Source: an uncultured Erythrobacter sp. (GTDB lineage: Bacteria > Pseudomonadota > Alphaproteobacteria > Sphingomonadales > Sphingomonadaceae). From it: 64,000 nucleotides of DNA. The DNA lies in contig NZ_CANMPJ010000002.1 of the NCBI RefSeq assembly GCF_947499705.1, positions 864,688-928,687 on the forward strand, read 5' to 3'. A model generated the notes under the pieces. It had not been told where the DNA came from. It saw nothing but the letters and a program-made list of their open reading frames with translations, and made no database searches. Both the position numbers and the translations under genes were made by a program. Shown one piece after another: positions 17,471 to 26,302 of this stretch (position 1 is its first letter; every line of letters starts with the position of its first letter).

Positions 17471-18505
17471 ATGACCTGGCAGCCTCAACGCCTTCCCAAC
17501 GATCATCCGCCGGCGAAGTGCGGGTCGATCGGCGTCTTGCTGGTCAATCTCGGCACGCCGGATGGTCCAGACCCCGGTTCGGTCAAGCGTTACCTCAAAC
17601 AGTTCCTGTCCGACCGGCGCGTGATCGAAATTCCCGCGATTGCTTGGCAACCGATCCTGCGCGGGATCATCCTGAACACGCGCCCGCAGAAAAGTTCCAA
17701 GGCCTACACAAAGATTTGGACCGATCGCGGCTCACCCTTGGCCGACATAACGTCGCGGCAGGCCGAAGCGATTGCTGAGGAAATGGGTCAGGAAATCGTT
17801 GTCGATTACGCTATGCGCTATGGCAAGCCGTCAATCGAGCAGCGAATGACAGAGCTGACCGAAAAGGGTTGCGACCGCATCCTGATCGCGCCGCTCTATC
17901 CTCAATACTGCGCTGCAACGACGGCCACGGTGTTTGACGAAGTGGCGCGGGTCATGGGCGAAATGCGTTGGCAACCGGCCTTGCGGTTCCTGCCGCCCTA
18001 TCACGACAACGATGCCTATCTCGGCGCATTGGCGAGCGACCTAGGTCGGCAGGTCAGTGCTCTCGATTTCCAACCCGAAGTCATGCTGCTGAGCTTCCAC
18101 GGCATGCCGCAGCGCACGCTGGAGCGCGGCGATCCGTATCATTGCCACTGCCACAAGACGGCGAGGTTGCTGCGCGAGCGCCTGTCCGACCAGCCAGGAT
18201 TCGAAGGCGTTCGGTTCGAAACGACATTCCAGTCGCGCTTTGGCCCGGCGCAATGGCTTGAGCCTGCGACCGACGATACGCTGATTGCCGAGGGTGAAAA
18301 GGGCACCAAGCGGTTGGTTGTCGCTGCGCCCGGGTTTGCCGCCGATTGTGTTGAAACGTTGGAAGAGCTCGCGCTCGAAGGTCGCGACGAGTTTGTTGAG
18401 GCAGGCGGCGAGCAATATGCCGTGCTCGATTGCCTCAATGTCAGCGGTAGCGGTCTGACGATGCTCGAAAGCCTGCTCCGGCGCGAGCTTTCCGGCTGGA
18501 TTTAG
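17471..18505 (+). CDS. hemH: Ferrochelatase
   Basis: Inserts ferrous iron into protoporphyrin IX, the last step of heme synthesis. LVNLGTPD at about 24-31, the active-site His210 in LSFHGMPQ, and SRFGPAQWLEP followed by a conserved acidic stretch. GDPYHCHCHKTA contains cysteines and histidines as in many proteobacterial enzymes. 344 aa, normal. A small hairpin (GAGGCGT/ACACCTC) spans the ribosome-site region just before the ATG. Heme genes here sit next to a heme-dependent P450, and a heme oxygenase occurs at 45 kb. Confidence 0.95.
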   Translation: MTWQPQRLPNDHPPAKCGSIGVLLVNLGTPDGPDPGSVKRYLKQFLSDRRVIEIPAIAWQPILRGIILNTRPQKSSKAYTKIWTDRGSPLADITSRQAEAIAEEMGQEIVVDYAMRYGKPSIEQRMTELTEKGCDRILIAPLYPQYCAATTATVFDEVARVMGEMRWQPALRFLPPYHDNDAYLGALASDLGRQVSALDFQPEVMLLSFHGMPQRTLERGDPYHCHCHKTARLLRERLSDQPGFEGVRFETTFQSRFGPAQWLEPATDDTLIAEGEKGTKRLVVAAPGFAADCVETLEELALEGRDEFVEAGGEQYAVLDCLNVSGSGLTMLESLLRRELSGWI

Positions 18506-18556
18506 AGCCGCCTCTCATTTACATTGCTGTAAGCAACCGAAATTAGAGGAACCGGG

Positions 18557-19957
18557 ATGGCCACTCTCGCAGAACCCCCACCAACCGCACCGACATTCGA
18601 CCATTGGAGCGAAGGAATCCCGTCTGACGCGGACCTAGCTCACATTCCCGGCGAACGCGGACTTCCGGTTATTGGCAATACATTCAAACAGTTGGCCGAT
18701 CCGCATGCCTATACCAAGCGGATGGTCGACACATACGGCAAGGTCTACAAAACCCATGCTTTTGGCGGTTGGAATGTTGCCCTGATCGGTGCCGAAGCGA
18801 ACGAGCTTGTGCTGTTCAACAAAGACAAGATTTTCTCCAGCGAACAAGGCTGGGGGCCGGTGCTCGATCAGCTGTTTCCGCGCGGGCTGATGCTGCTGGA
18901 CTTCGATCATCACCGGATTGACCGGCGCGCGCTTTCGATTGCTTTCAAGCCTGGGCCTATGCGGCATTATTCCGGATCGCTGAATAGCGGGATCGCGCGA
19001 GAGGTCTCGGGCTGGGCCGGTGCGATGACATTCCAGCCTGCGATCAAGCAACTCACGCTTGATCTCGCGGCTGACAGTTTTCTCGGCATTCCTTGGGGGC
19101 CAGAAGCGGACAAGATCAACACCGCGTTTGTCGACATGGTGCAAGCCTCGGTCGCGCCGATCCGCAAACCGCTGCCCTTCACAAAGATGAAGAAAGGCGT
19201 CGATGGCCGGGCCTATATGGTCGATTTCCTTACGCGTGAGACCAATCGCCGCCGGGCTGAAGGCGGCGGGCAGGACATGTTCAGTCAGTTCGCCACGGCG
19301 ACGCGCGAAGATGGCTCATTGCTGCCGGTCGACGAAGTGGTTGATCACATGAGCTTCCTGATGATGGCAGCGCATGACACGATCACATCGTCGGGCACGT
19401 CGCTGATCTATCTGCTCGCCAAGAACCCCGAATGGCAGGAGAAACTGCGCGAGGAGATTTTCGCTGTGACCGGCGGGCCGGATGGGGACGGCAGTCCTCG
19501 CTCGCTCGAGTATGACGATATGGGCAAGCTCGAACTGACCGAAATGGCATTCAAGGAAGCGCTGCGGATGATCCCTCCGGTGCCCTCAATGCCGCGCCGC
19601 GCGCTCAAGACCTTTGAGTTCGAAGGCTATCGCATCCCTGCCGGTCAATTGTGCGGGATCAACATCTATTGGACGCACCACTCGGAGGAGTACTGGGACA
19701 ATCCCTTCACCTTCGACCCGATGCGCTTCACGCCTGACAAGGTGAAGGCGCGTCATAAATATGCCTGGGTCCCGTTTGGCGGCGGCGCGCATATGTGTTT
19801 GGGCCTGCACTTTGCTTACATGCAGATTAAGGTGCTGCTGGCGCAGCTGCTGCAACGGTATCGGATCGAAGTGGCCGAAGGGTATTCGCCTGAATGGCAG
19901 CCTTGGCCGATCCCTCAGCCTAAGGATGGATTGAAGGTGAACTTCAAGCCTCTCTAA
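18557..19957 (+). CDS. Cytochrome P450
   Basis: Soluble 466-aa monooxygenase. ExxR is in KEALRM (Glu334-Arg337), the I-helix oxygen-activation motif is AAHDT (271-275), and the heme ligand loop is FGGGAHMCLG with Cys414. The overall layout recalls the CYP120/CYP26-like group rather than the short camphor-type enzymes, but this is only an impression. No ferredoxin or reductase is adjacent. Follows hemH by 51 bp and overlaps the 3' end of a DUF1674 gene on the other strand by 4 bp. Substrate unknown. Confidence 0.95.
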   Translation: MATLAEPPPTAPTFDHWSEGIPSDADLAHIPGERGLPVIGNTFKQLADPHAYTKRMVDTYGKVYKTHAFGGWNVALIGAEANELVLFNKDKIFSSEQGWGPVLDQLFPRGLMLLDFDHHRIDRRALSIAFKPGPMRHYSGSLNSGIAREVSGWAGAMTFQPAIKQLTLDLAADSFLGIPWGPEADKINTAFVDMVQASVAPIRKPLPFTKMKKGVDGRAYMVDFLTRETNRRRAEGGGQDMFSQFATATREDGSLLPVDEVVDHMSFLMMAAHDTITSSGTSLIYLLAKNPEWQEKLREEIFAVTGGPDGDGSPRSLEYDDMGKLELTEMAFKEALRMIPPVPSMPRRALKTFEFEGYRIPAGQLCGINIYWTHHSEEYWDNPFTFDPMRFTPDKVKARHKYAWVPFGGGAHMCLGLHFAYMQIKVLLAQLLQRYRIEVAEGYSPEWQPWPIPQPKDGLKVNFKPL

Positions 19958-20124
19958 AAATCCCAGGCGATGCCTTCGCGCTCCCAATCGCCGTAGCGCG
20001 TGGGAGATAGCTCACGCGGCTCATCCTTCAGCGGATCGACCGCCTTAGGCTTGGGCGGCGGATCGTTGGTCCAGTGCGCGGGCTTCTTGAAGTTCTTCGC
20101 GGCGGCTGATTTTTCTTTTGTCAT
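19954..20124 (-). CDS. DUF1674 protein, SDHAF4-like (56 aa)
   Basis: Short gene encoding 56 residues. The N-terminus is Lys/Ala-rich, the middle Pro/Lys-rich (HWTNDPPPKPKAVDP), and it ends RYGDWEREGIAWDF. That C-terminal RYGDWE-x3-GI-x-DF signature is the DUF1674 family, related to mitochondrial succinate dehydrogenase assembly factor 4, which binds flavinylated SdhA. The role in bacteria is inferred from that relation. It overlaps the P450 stop tail to tail and is divergent from rsmB. Confidence 0.88.
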   Translation of the reverse strand: MTKEKSAAAKNFKKPAHWTNDPPPKPKAVDPLKDEPRELSPTRYGDWEREGIAWDF

Positions 20125-20182
20125 ATAGGAATAGAATGCGCGTGCTGGCGCTTGGTTTCAAGGAAGGCTAGGCGCGCAGGCC

Positions 20183-21442
20183 ATGCCGCAATCGAAACCC
20201 AAAGTATCCGGACTGCCCGCGCGCCGTGCTTCGCTCAAACTGCTGGACGCGGTGCTGCGTCGCGGCGAGACACTTGAGCAGGCTGAAAACGCCGCAATGC
20301 AGGGCGTCTCAGGGCCTGCCGACCGGGCGTTGGCGCGTGCGATTGTCGGGGAGACCCTGCGCTGGCTTACCGATCTCGATCTGCTGATCGACAGCGCGAC
20401 CAAAAAACGCCTGCCTGATGACGCCAAGCCGCGAAGCGTGCTTCGGTTGATGCTTGCCCAAGCGCTGCGGCTCGACACGCCGCCGCATGCGGTGGTGTCG
20501 ACAGGGCTGGAATTGCTGGCCGGAGGGCCGCGCAGGCTGGCTCATGGCGTGTTTTCCACGCTGATGAAGCGCGAAGTATCCCTGCCGGATGTGCCGACAC
20601 TGCCCGACCGTGTTCTGGCCCGCTGGGAAGATCGTGCTGAGGCAATCGCGCCGGGTTTGATCGATCCTCCCGAGGTTGATCTGGCGCTCAAAGACGCAGG
20701 CGAAACGCAAGAGCGCACGGTTGCGATGGGCGGCGTCAGCCTCGCTCCCGGCCATATCCGCCTGCCGCGCGGAACGCCTATCGAACGGATGCCCAGCTAC
20801 GATGAAGGCGCGTGGTGGGTGCAGGATCTTGCGGCTCAGATACCGCCCCGCTTGCTCGGTTCAGGGGGAGGTCGGCGTGCGCTTGATCTATGCGCCGCTC
20901 CGGGAGGCAAGACGCTGTCGCTGGCTGCTGCGGGGTGGCAGGTGACCGCGCTCGACATCAGTGAAAAGCGGTTGGAGATGCTGCGCGAAAACCTCAAGCG
21001 CACCGGGCTGGAGGCGGAGATCGTGAAGGCCAACGCCCTGACTTACACACCGGCCAAGAAGTTCGACGCGATACTGCTCGACGCGCCTTGCACGGCGACC
21101 GGCACCTGTCGCCGACATCCTGACGTGCTCCACCGCATCGGCCCGCGCCAGATTGGCGAGATGATCGAGATCCAGCAATCGCTGATCCATCGGGCGGTCG
21201 AGTGGATGAGCGAAGGAACAGTGCTGGTCTTCGCCGTGTGCTCGCTGGAAAGCGAAGAAGGCGAAGAGCAAGCGGCGTGGATTGACGCAACGTTCGATCT
21301 GGAGTCGGTGCCGATTACCTCAGGCGAATTGCCTGACGGGATCGAGCCGACCGCAGAAGGTTGGGTCCGCACCCATCCGGGTATGTTGGCGGACCAAGGC
21401 GGGCTGGACGGGTTCTTTGTCGGGCGCTGGGTAAAGCGCTAA
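20183..21442 (+). CDS. rsmB: RsmB/NOP family rRNA cytosine-C5 methyltransferase
   Basis: Methylates a cytosine in 16S rRNA. The N-terminal ~140 residues are a NusB-like helical RNA-binding domain (ARRASLKLLDAVLRRGETLEQA). The catalytic part has DLCAAPGGKTLSLAA (SAM motif), DAPCTATGTCRRHPD (first conserved Cys) and FAVCSLESEEGE (catalytic Cys motif). 419 aa, normal. Divergent from the DUF1674 gene and convergent with the next gene, with only 7 bp between stops and no terminator seen. Confidence 0.93.
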   Translation: MPQSKPKVSGLPARRASLKLLDAVLRRGETLEQAENAAMQGVSGPADRALARAIVGETLRWLTDLDLLIDSATKKRLPDDAKPRSVLRLMLAQALRLDTPPHAVVSTGLELLAGGPRRLAHGVFSTLMKREVSLPDVPTLPDRVLARWEDRAEAIAPGLIDPPEVDLALKDAGETQERTVAMGGVSLAPGHIRLPRGTPIERMPSYDEGAWWVQDLAAQIPPRLLGSGGGRRALDLCAAPGGKTLSLAAAGWQVTALDISEKRLEMLRENLKRTGLEAEIVKANALTYTPAKKFDAILLDAPCTATGTCRRHPDVLHRIGPRQIGEMIEIQQSLIHRAVEWMSEGTVLVFAVCSLESEEGEEQAAWIDATFDLESVPITSGELPDGIEPTAEGWVRTHPGMLADQGGLDGFFVGRWVKR

Positions 21443-21449
21443 ACTGCGA

Positions 21450-22271
21450 TTAGGTCCGAACGGTTAGCACCGCGCATGTCCGGCCAAGTTGCTCCAGCGA
21501 AAAGCGTGTGGTCCCGCCCGATATGTCCGCGACCTGGAGTGTAAACGGCGTACCTAGCTCGACATAGCGATTAAGCTCCATCTCACCGCCGATCACCTCC
21601 ACATTCGGGCGAACTTCCAGCAGGCAGAGCGCCTGCCGGGCAGTCTCGATCATATGGACCGAGTTTACATGATCGCCTGAACCTCCAAGCATCGGATTGG
21701 CCGGAGGAAGCCCATTCTCCGGCGTGATAAGGGCATCGAATGATGGCGCTTCGCCATTTTTGAGCTGACTGATCAGGGCATGTTCTGATGCTCCCAGTCC
21801 CAAAGCGTTGGCAGGAGCGAACTCGATTGTCTTGCTGTCAGCTTGCTTCTGCGCTTTGGATTTGGCCTTATCGCGCCATTCCTCGAAATTGCGGTTGCGA
21901 AACACGACACCCCGGCCTCGCATTCGGACAATTAGTCGTCCTTCCGCATCGAACAACTCGACCACATAGGTTTCGTCATCGCCGGACTTTTCGCGCTCGT
22001 AGCGACCGCGTACCGCCATTCCGGTGCCGGGATCGCCGCAATGCCAGTCGGTCCAAGTCAACGCTGACCACTGACCGTCTTCCATTCCGCCAAGTGCCAT
22101 GATCGCGCCGACGCTTGTCCAGAAATTCTGAGCCTGGATCACAATCGGATGATGCGAGCCAAGGGTCAACCAAGGCCATTCGGCGGTATCGGTCGAACAT
22201 CCAAATTCGACCGAACCATCATCGGCGATGGAATGGGAATGCGAATACGACTTTGTGAACTGGCGTGCCAT
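21450..22271 (-). CDS. Uncharacterised double-hotdog-like protein
   Basis: 273 aa, cytoplasmic. I do not recognise a named family with certainty. The protein looks like two similar halves: the first has HHPIVIQAQNFWTSVGA and a strand pair ending GRGVVFRNRNFEEW; the second has DHVNSVHMIETARQAL followed by ELNRYVELGTPFTLQV. The second half resembles the hotdog helix-plus-strand pattern of AfsA-type proteins (DHVxxxxxxEAxRQA). Start at Met 22271; the open frame continues upstream into msrA but that part is out of character. Likely in an operon behind msrA (26-bp gap). Confidence 0.6.
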   Translation of the reverse strand: MARQFTKSYSHSHSIADDGSVEFGCSTDTAEWPWLTLGSHHPIVIQAQNFWTSVGAIMALGGMEDGQWSALTWTDWHCGDPGTGMAVRGRYEREKSGDDETYVVELFDAEGRLIVRMRGRGVVFRNRNFEEWRDKAKSKAQKQADSKTIEFAPANALGLGASEHALISQLKNGEAPSFDALITPENGLPPANPMLGGSGDHVNSVHMIETARQALCLLEVRPNVEVIGGEMELNRYVELGTPFTLQVADISGGTTRFSLEQLGRTCAVLTVRT

Positions 22272-22297
22272 CGATCTTCCGAGCCAACCAGCCGCCG

Positions 22298-22846
22298 CTA
22301 CTCTTTCACATACTTCTGGAAGCTCTTGCGCAGCTTCATGATCTTGGGCGGGATCACGGCGAGGCAATAGGGATTGCGCTGACCTTCGCCGTCCCAATAT
22401 TCCTGATGATAGTCCTCTGCCGGATACCATGGCATTGATTGCTCGCCGCCATCCAGACCTTCTACGGTCGTCACTGCTGTCTTACCATTGTCGGCATTCC
22501 AGCGACCAATCGCGGCTTCAGCTTCAGTGCCTTGTTCGTCCGACAGCGGGAATATCGCCGAGCGATATTGCGTGCCGACATCGCCGCCCTGGCGGTTAAG
22601 CTGGGTCGGGTCATGGGTGCCAAGGAACACGTCGTAAATCTCAGGCAGAGTGATGACGCTCGGATCGAAGGTCACCCGGATACCCTCGGCATGGCCGGTC
22701 GAGCCGGTGCACACTTCCTTGTAGGTCGGGTCAGCCTTGTCGCCGCCGATATAGCCGCTTTCGACTTCGGTCACGCCAATGACATCGCGGAACACCGCTT
22801 CGGTGCACCAGAAGCACCCGCCGGCTACGATTGCCTGTTCCATCAA
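22298..22846 (-). CDS. msrA: Peptide-methionine (S)-S-oxide reductase
   Basis: Repairs the S-epimer of methionine sulfoxide. Catalytic Cys in GGCFWCTEAVF near residue 10, GYIGG, the GSTGHAEGIRVTFDP region, HDPTQLNRQGGDVGTQYRS, and a C-terminal YHQEYWDGEGQRNPYC with resolving Cys. 182 aa, cytoplasmic. Start ATG 22846 or the adjacent ATG 22843. First gene of a two-gene unit with the hotdog-like protein; divergent from the exported methyltransferase-like pair. Confidence 0.95.
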   Translation of the reverse strand: MMEQAIVAGGCFWCTEAVFRDVIGVTEVESGYIGGDKADPTYKEVCTGSTGHAEGIRVTFDPSVITLPEIYDVFLGTHDPTQLNRQGGDVGTQYRSAIFPLSDEQGTEAEAAIGRWNADNGKTAVTTVEGLDGGEQSMPWYPAEDYHQEYWDGEGQRNPYCLAVIPPKIMKLRKSFQKYVKE

Positions 22847-22975
22847 TTCGATCTCCTGTTTCGACGAATGACATAGGAAGGTCGACCAGCATTGCCAGTG
22901 CTGTCGGTTGGTCTTGTCTTCACGGTCTCAGCGCGTAAGGACAGGCACACAGGATTTTTCGAGAGAGGCTCCCAG

Positions 22976-23833
22976 ATGAAACTTGCTCTTCTTGCTCCGT
23001 TTGCCGTTGTCGCCGGTGCGGCGATGCTGACCGTTGCTGCTCCCGCAACAGCCGATGATCACGCTGCTGCGCCGGCCCTAGCTGAAGTGTTGGCGCATGA
23101 GCGCCGCGATGATGACCGTGCACGCGACCAATATCGCAATCCGTCCGAGACGCTGGCGTTCTTCCAGATCGAGCCGACCATGACGGTGGCCGAATATGGC
23201 CCGGGCGGCGGCTGGTACACCCGCGTGCTCGCGCCGTACCTGATGCCGGCTGGTAAATATGTCGCCTTCAATCAGGATAGCGACGGGCGCACCTATCGCA
23301 CCCGCGCGCAGGAAGCGCGGTCCAAAGGCTGGACTGAAGCATTCAAGTCTGGCCTCGCCGAAGGAATGGGCGTCGATGCCAGCGACGTGACTGCGTTCGA
23401 GACTGATGAAATGCCGGAAGACGTGGCGGGTACGGTCGACCGAGTGGTGATCTTCCGTTCGATGCATGGGCTCAATATCGGTAACACTGCCGATCAGGTG
23501 CTCAAGGCCGCGCGGATGATGCTGAAGGATGATGGCATGGTCGGCGTTGTGCAGCACCGCGCTCCGGAAGGTGCGAGCTACGATGATTACGGTGCACGCC
23601 AGCGCGGCTATATGCGCAAGGCCGATGTGATCGCGATCTTCGCTGCGAACGGTTTTGAGCTGGTCGCCGAAAGCGAGATCAACGCCAACCCCAACGACCC
23701 GGCCAATTGGGAACGCGGCGTGTGGACGCTGCCCCCGGTGCTGGCGACGGGCGAAGACGATGCGCGGCGCGACGAGTATCTCGCCATCGGTGAAAGCGAC
23801 CGTATGACGCTGCTGTTCAAGAAAGCGAACTAA
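22976..23833 (+). CDS. Exported methyltransferase-like protein 1
   Basis: 285 aa. Signal peptide (MKLALLAPFAVVAGAAMLTVAAPATA, cleavage after ATA) followed by a class I methyltransferase-like fold: TVAEYGPGGGWYTRVLAP is the glycine-rich SAM motif, then DRVVIFRSMHGL and GMVGVVQHRAPEG. It matches the COG4798-type predicted methyltransferases, many of which carry signal peptides. SAM is not known to be available in the periplasm, so the true activity is unclear. A ribosome site GAGAGG precedes the ATG at 22976. Tandem paralogue of the next gene, 3 bp apart. Confidence 0.82.
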   Translation: MKLALLAPFAVVAGAAMLTVAAPATADDHAAAPALAEVLAHERRDDDRARDQYRNPSETLAFFQIEPTMTVAEYGPGGGWYTRVLAPYLMPAGKYVAFNQDSDGRTYRTRAQEARSKGWTEAFKSGLAEGMGVDASDVTAFETDEMPEDVAGTVDRVVIFRSMHGLNIGNTADQVLKAARMMLKDDGMVGVVQHRAPEGASYDDYGARQRGYMRKADVIAIFAANGFELVAESEINANPNDPANWERGVWTLPPVLATGEDDARRDEYLAIGESDRMTLLFKKAN

Positions 23834-23836
23834 GCC

Positions 23837-24694
23837 ATGATCGCACGCACACTTTTCTCCCTCGCAGGCGTCGCGGCATTGGCCGCTTGCAGCCCGGCAG
23901 CAGAAACCAGCGAAGAAACCACCGAAGCGGCTGCGTCAGAAAGCGCGCTGGCAGATGTGCTGGCATCCGACCTTCGCTCTGAAGACAAAGCGCGGGATGA
24001 GTTTCGCAACCCTGCCGAAACGCTCGCCTTCTTTCAGGTCGAGCCTGACCACACGGTAATCGAATATGCGCCCGGCGGCGGGTGGTACACGCGCATCCTC
24101 GCGCCGCTGGTAGTGCAGGAAGGCCAGTATATCGGCGTCGGCTTTGCTCCCGAAGCTGGCGCAAGCCTTGGCGAAGAATTTGTCGAGCGGGTCCGTCAGG
24201 GCGGCGCAACTTTCTCTGCCCGGCAATCGGAATCGACCGAGATTCCACCGGAGAAGCTGCCGTTCTATTTTGGCAACGCGATCCCCGAAGAGGTCAACGG
24301 CACGGTCGACCGCGTGCTGGTCTTCCGCATGATGCACAACCTCAAGCGCTGGGGCATCGCCGATAGCGAGACCGAAGCCTTGTTTGCCGCGCTCAAGCCG
24401 GGCGGAATGCTTGGCGTGGTGCAGCACCGCGCGAAAGCCGATGCCGCCGACGAATATGTCGACGGGAACAAGGGCTATCTCAAGCAGGACGAACTGGTCG
24501 CGCTTTTCGAGGGCAAGGGCTTTGAATTTGTCGAAGCGTCCGAGATCAACGCCAACCCGAACGATACCGCCGACTATGAAGACGGTGTCTGGACCCTCCC
24601 GCCGAGCTACGCGAAGGGTGACGAGGACCGCGACACCTATACCGCAATCGGTGAAAGTGACCGGATGACGCTCCTTTTCCGCAAGCCTGAATGA
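23837..24694 (+). CDS. Exported methyltransferase-like lipoprotein 2
   Basis: 285-aa paralogue of the preceding protein; shared blocks include NPxETLAFFQ, EYxPGGGWYTR, VVQHRA, EINANPND and YxAIGESDRMTLLF. Unlike its neighbour it has a lipobox (GVAALAAC), so it should be lipidated and membrane-anchored after cleavage before Cys. The region after the glycine motif differs (GFAPEAGASLGEEFVERVRQ) from the neighbour. Only 3 bp separate the genes, so they are co-transcribed and arose by tandem duplication. Role unknown. Confidence 0.82.
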   Translation: MIARTLFSLAGVAALAACSPAAETSEETTEAAASESALADVLASDLRSEDKARDEFRNPAETLAFFQVEPDHTVIEYAPGGGWYTRILAPLVVQEGQYIGVGFAPEAGASLGEEFVERVRQGGATFSARQSESTEIPPEKLPFYFGNAIPEEVNGTVDRVLVFRMMHNLKRWGIADSETEALFAALKPGGMLGVVQHRAKADAADEYVDGNKGYLKQDELVALFEGKGFEFVEASEINANPNDTADYEDGVWTLPPSYAKGDEDRDTYTAIGESDRMTLLFRKPE

Positions 24695-24710
24695 CGCTAA
24701 CGGGCGGCGC

Positions 24711-25589
24711 ATGACCGAGATCACAGTCGCCGCCCTGCAGCTTTCGCTGAATCGAGACAACGAAGCGGACAATATCGCCGCCGTTGCTGATTTGGTGGAG
24801 CAGGCGGCGGCCAAGGGCGCGCAGCTGATCCTGCCGCCCGAATTATTCTCCGGCCCCTATTTCTGCCGCGAAGAAGACGAAGCGCTCTTTGCATTCGCTC
24901 GCCCGACCGCCGAGCATCCCAGCGTCATCGCGATGCAGGAGTTGGCGGCGCGGCTAAAGGTTTCGATCCCGACCAGCTTTTTCGAGCGCGATGGACAGCA
25001 TTACTACAACACGATGGCGATGATCGGTCCCGATGGCGCTGTCATGGGCACGTACCGCAAAAGCCACATCCCCGATGGGCCGGGCTACGAAGAGAAGTTC
25101 TATTTCCGCCCGGGCAATGACGGGTTCAAGGTCTGGGATGTGCCGGGCAAAGATGGCGCAAATGTTTGCATCGGCGTCGGTATCTGCTGGGACCAATGGT
25201 ATCCCGAGGCGGCCCGCGTGATGGCGCTGCAAGGCGCGGAAATGCTGCTGTATCCGACAGCGATTGGCTCCGAGCCCTATGACGCGGACCTCGACACCAG
25301 CCGCATGTGGCGGCGCGCGATGATCGGCCACGCGGTCTCCAACTGCATGCCGGTGGTGGCGAGCAACCGTATCGGAGCGGAAGGACAAGCGGACGCGGCT
25401 CAGACATTCTACGGCCACTCATTCATCGCTGACGAATGGGGCGATTTGGTCGAAAGCTTTGGCGCGGACGATGAAGGCTATCTGATCGCCACTTTCGACC
25501 TCGACCGTGCACGCACGCACCGTGCAGGCATGGGCTTCTTCCGCGACCGCCGCCCACACCTCTATGGCCGCATCGTCGAAGATATTTGA
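24711..25589 (+). CDS. aguB: N-carbamoylputrescine amidase
   Basis: Nitrilase-superfamily hydrolase releasing putrescine, ammonia and CO2 from N-carbamoylputrescine in the arginine decarboxylase route to polyamines. The Glu-Lys-Cys triad is visible in LPPELFSGPYFC, YRKSHIPDGPGY and GICWDQWYPEAAR. 292 aa. The PYFC and DQWYPE blocks are typical of AguB rather than general nitrilases. No agmatine deiminase (aguA) is adjacent. Sits 16 bp after the methyltransferase pair and 12 bp before folK. Confidence 0.92.
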   Translation: MTEITVAALQLSLNRDNEADNIAAVADLVEQAAAKGAQLILPPELFSGPYFCREEDEALFAFARPTAEHPSVIAMQELAARLKVSIPTSFFERDGQHYYNTMAMIGPDGAVMGTYRKSHIPDGPGYEEKFYFRPGNDGFKVWDVPGKDGANVCIGVGICWDQWYPEAARVMALQGAEMLLYPTAIGSEPYDADLDTSRMWRRAMIGHAVSNCMPVVASNRIGAEGQADAAQTFYGHSFIADEWGDLVESFGADDEGYLIATFDLDRARTHRAGMGFFRDRRPHLYGRIVEDI

Positions 25590-25601
25590 CGCGGATCGAG
25601 A

Positions 25602-26090
25602 TTGAGCAGCACTTATCTCATCGCGCTAGGATCGAATCGGCGCCACCATCTCTATGGCCGCCCGTGCGAGGTCGTGCGCGCGGCGATGGAAGAATTGGCT
25701 GCGCTCGGCACAGTCACAGCCCGCGGGCCGATCATCTCCACCGCACCCATCGGCGCAGCACAGCGCCGCTTTGCCAACAGTGCAGCGCTGCTCGAAAGCC
25801 AATACGACCCGCCAGCGCTGCTTGCCGCGCTCAAGCGAATGGAGCGCGAGTTCGGCAGGCGTACGTTCCGGCGCTGGGGTGACCGCGTGCTCGATCTCGA
25901 CATCGTGCTGTGGAGCAGCGGCGCCTGGTATTCCAAGCCCCTCCAGATCCCGCATCCGCACTTCCGCGAGCGCAGCTTTGTGCTTGGCCCGGCCAGCGCA
26001 ATTGCGCCCGGCTGGCGCGACCCGGAAAGCGGTTTGTCGGTCCGGCACTTCAATGCACGCTTGACCCGCCCGCGCGCCCTGCCTAGGTGA
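25602..26090 (+). CDS. folK: HPPK, 6-hydroxymethyl-dihydropterin pyrophosphokinase
   Basis: Folate biosynthesis enzyme transferring pyrophosphate from ATP to 6-hydroxymethyl-7,8-dihydropterin. Marks: YLIALGSN at the N-terminus, RRFANSAALLES, RRWGDRVLDLDIVLW (the RxxxRxxDLDI signature) and IPHPHFRERSFVL. 162 aa. The start is TTG at 25602, the only initiation codon that leaves the YLIALGSN strand intact; no good ribosome site is visible, suggesting coupling to aguB 12 bp upstream. tRNA-Lys follows 43 bp after the stop. Confidence 0.92.
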   Translation: MSSTYLIALGSNRRHHLYGRPCEVVRAAMEELAALGTVTARGPIISTAPIGAAQRRFANSAALLESQYDPPALLAALKRMEREFGRRTFRRWGDRVLDLDIVLWSSGAWYSKPLQIPHPHFRERSFVLGPASAIAPGWRDPESGLSVRHFNARLTRPRALPR

Positions 26091-26133
26091 GCGCTCCGAT
26101 CGGCACTGCACAGCATGCCGACCACCCGTTTGG

Positions 26134-26209
26134 GGGCCCTTAGCTCAGTCGGTAGAGCAACTGACTTTTAATCAGTAGGTCGCAGGTTCGACCCCTGCAG
26201 GGCTCACCA
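26134..26209 (+). tRNA. tRNA-Lys (anticodon TTT)
   Basis: 76 nt including an encoded CCA. Acceptor GGGCCCT pairs with AGGGCTC (one G/T), D-arm TAGCTCAGTCGG, anticodon stem CTGAC with loop containing TTT, T-arm GGTTCGACCCC. Confidence 0.97.
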
Positions 26210-26302
26210 TCCCCTCTCTCTTTTGATGCGAATTATGCTTGAGGCTGGCGCTGGAATGCATCAGTGCCTCAGGCATTCAAAAGACGCGCATGGAGAATCC
26301 GG

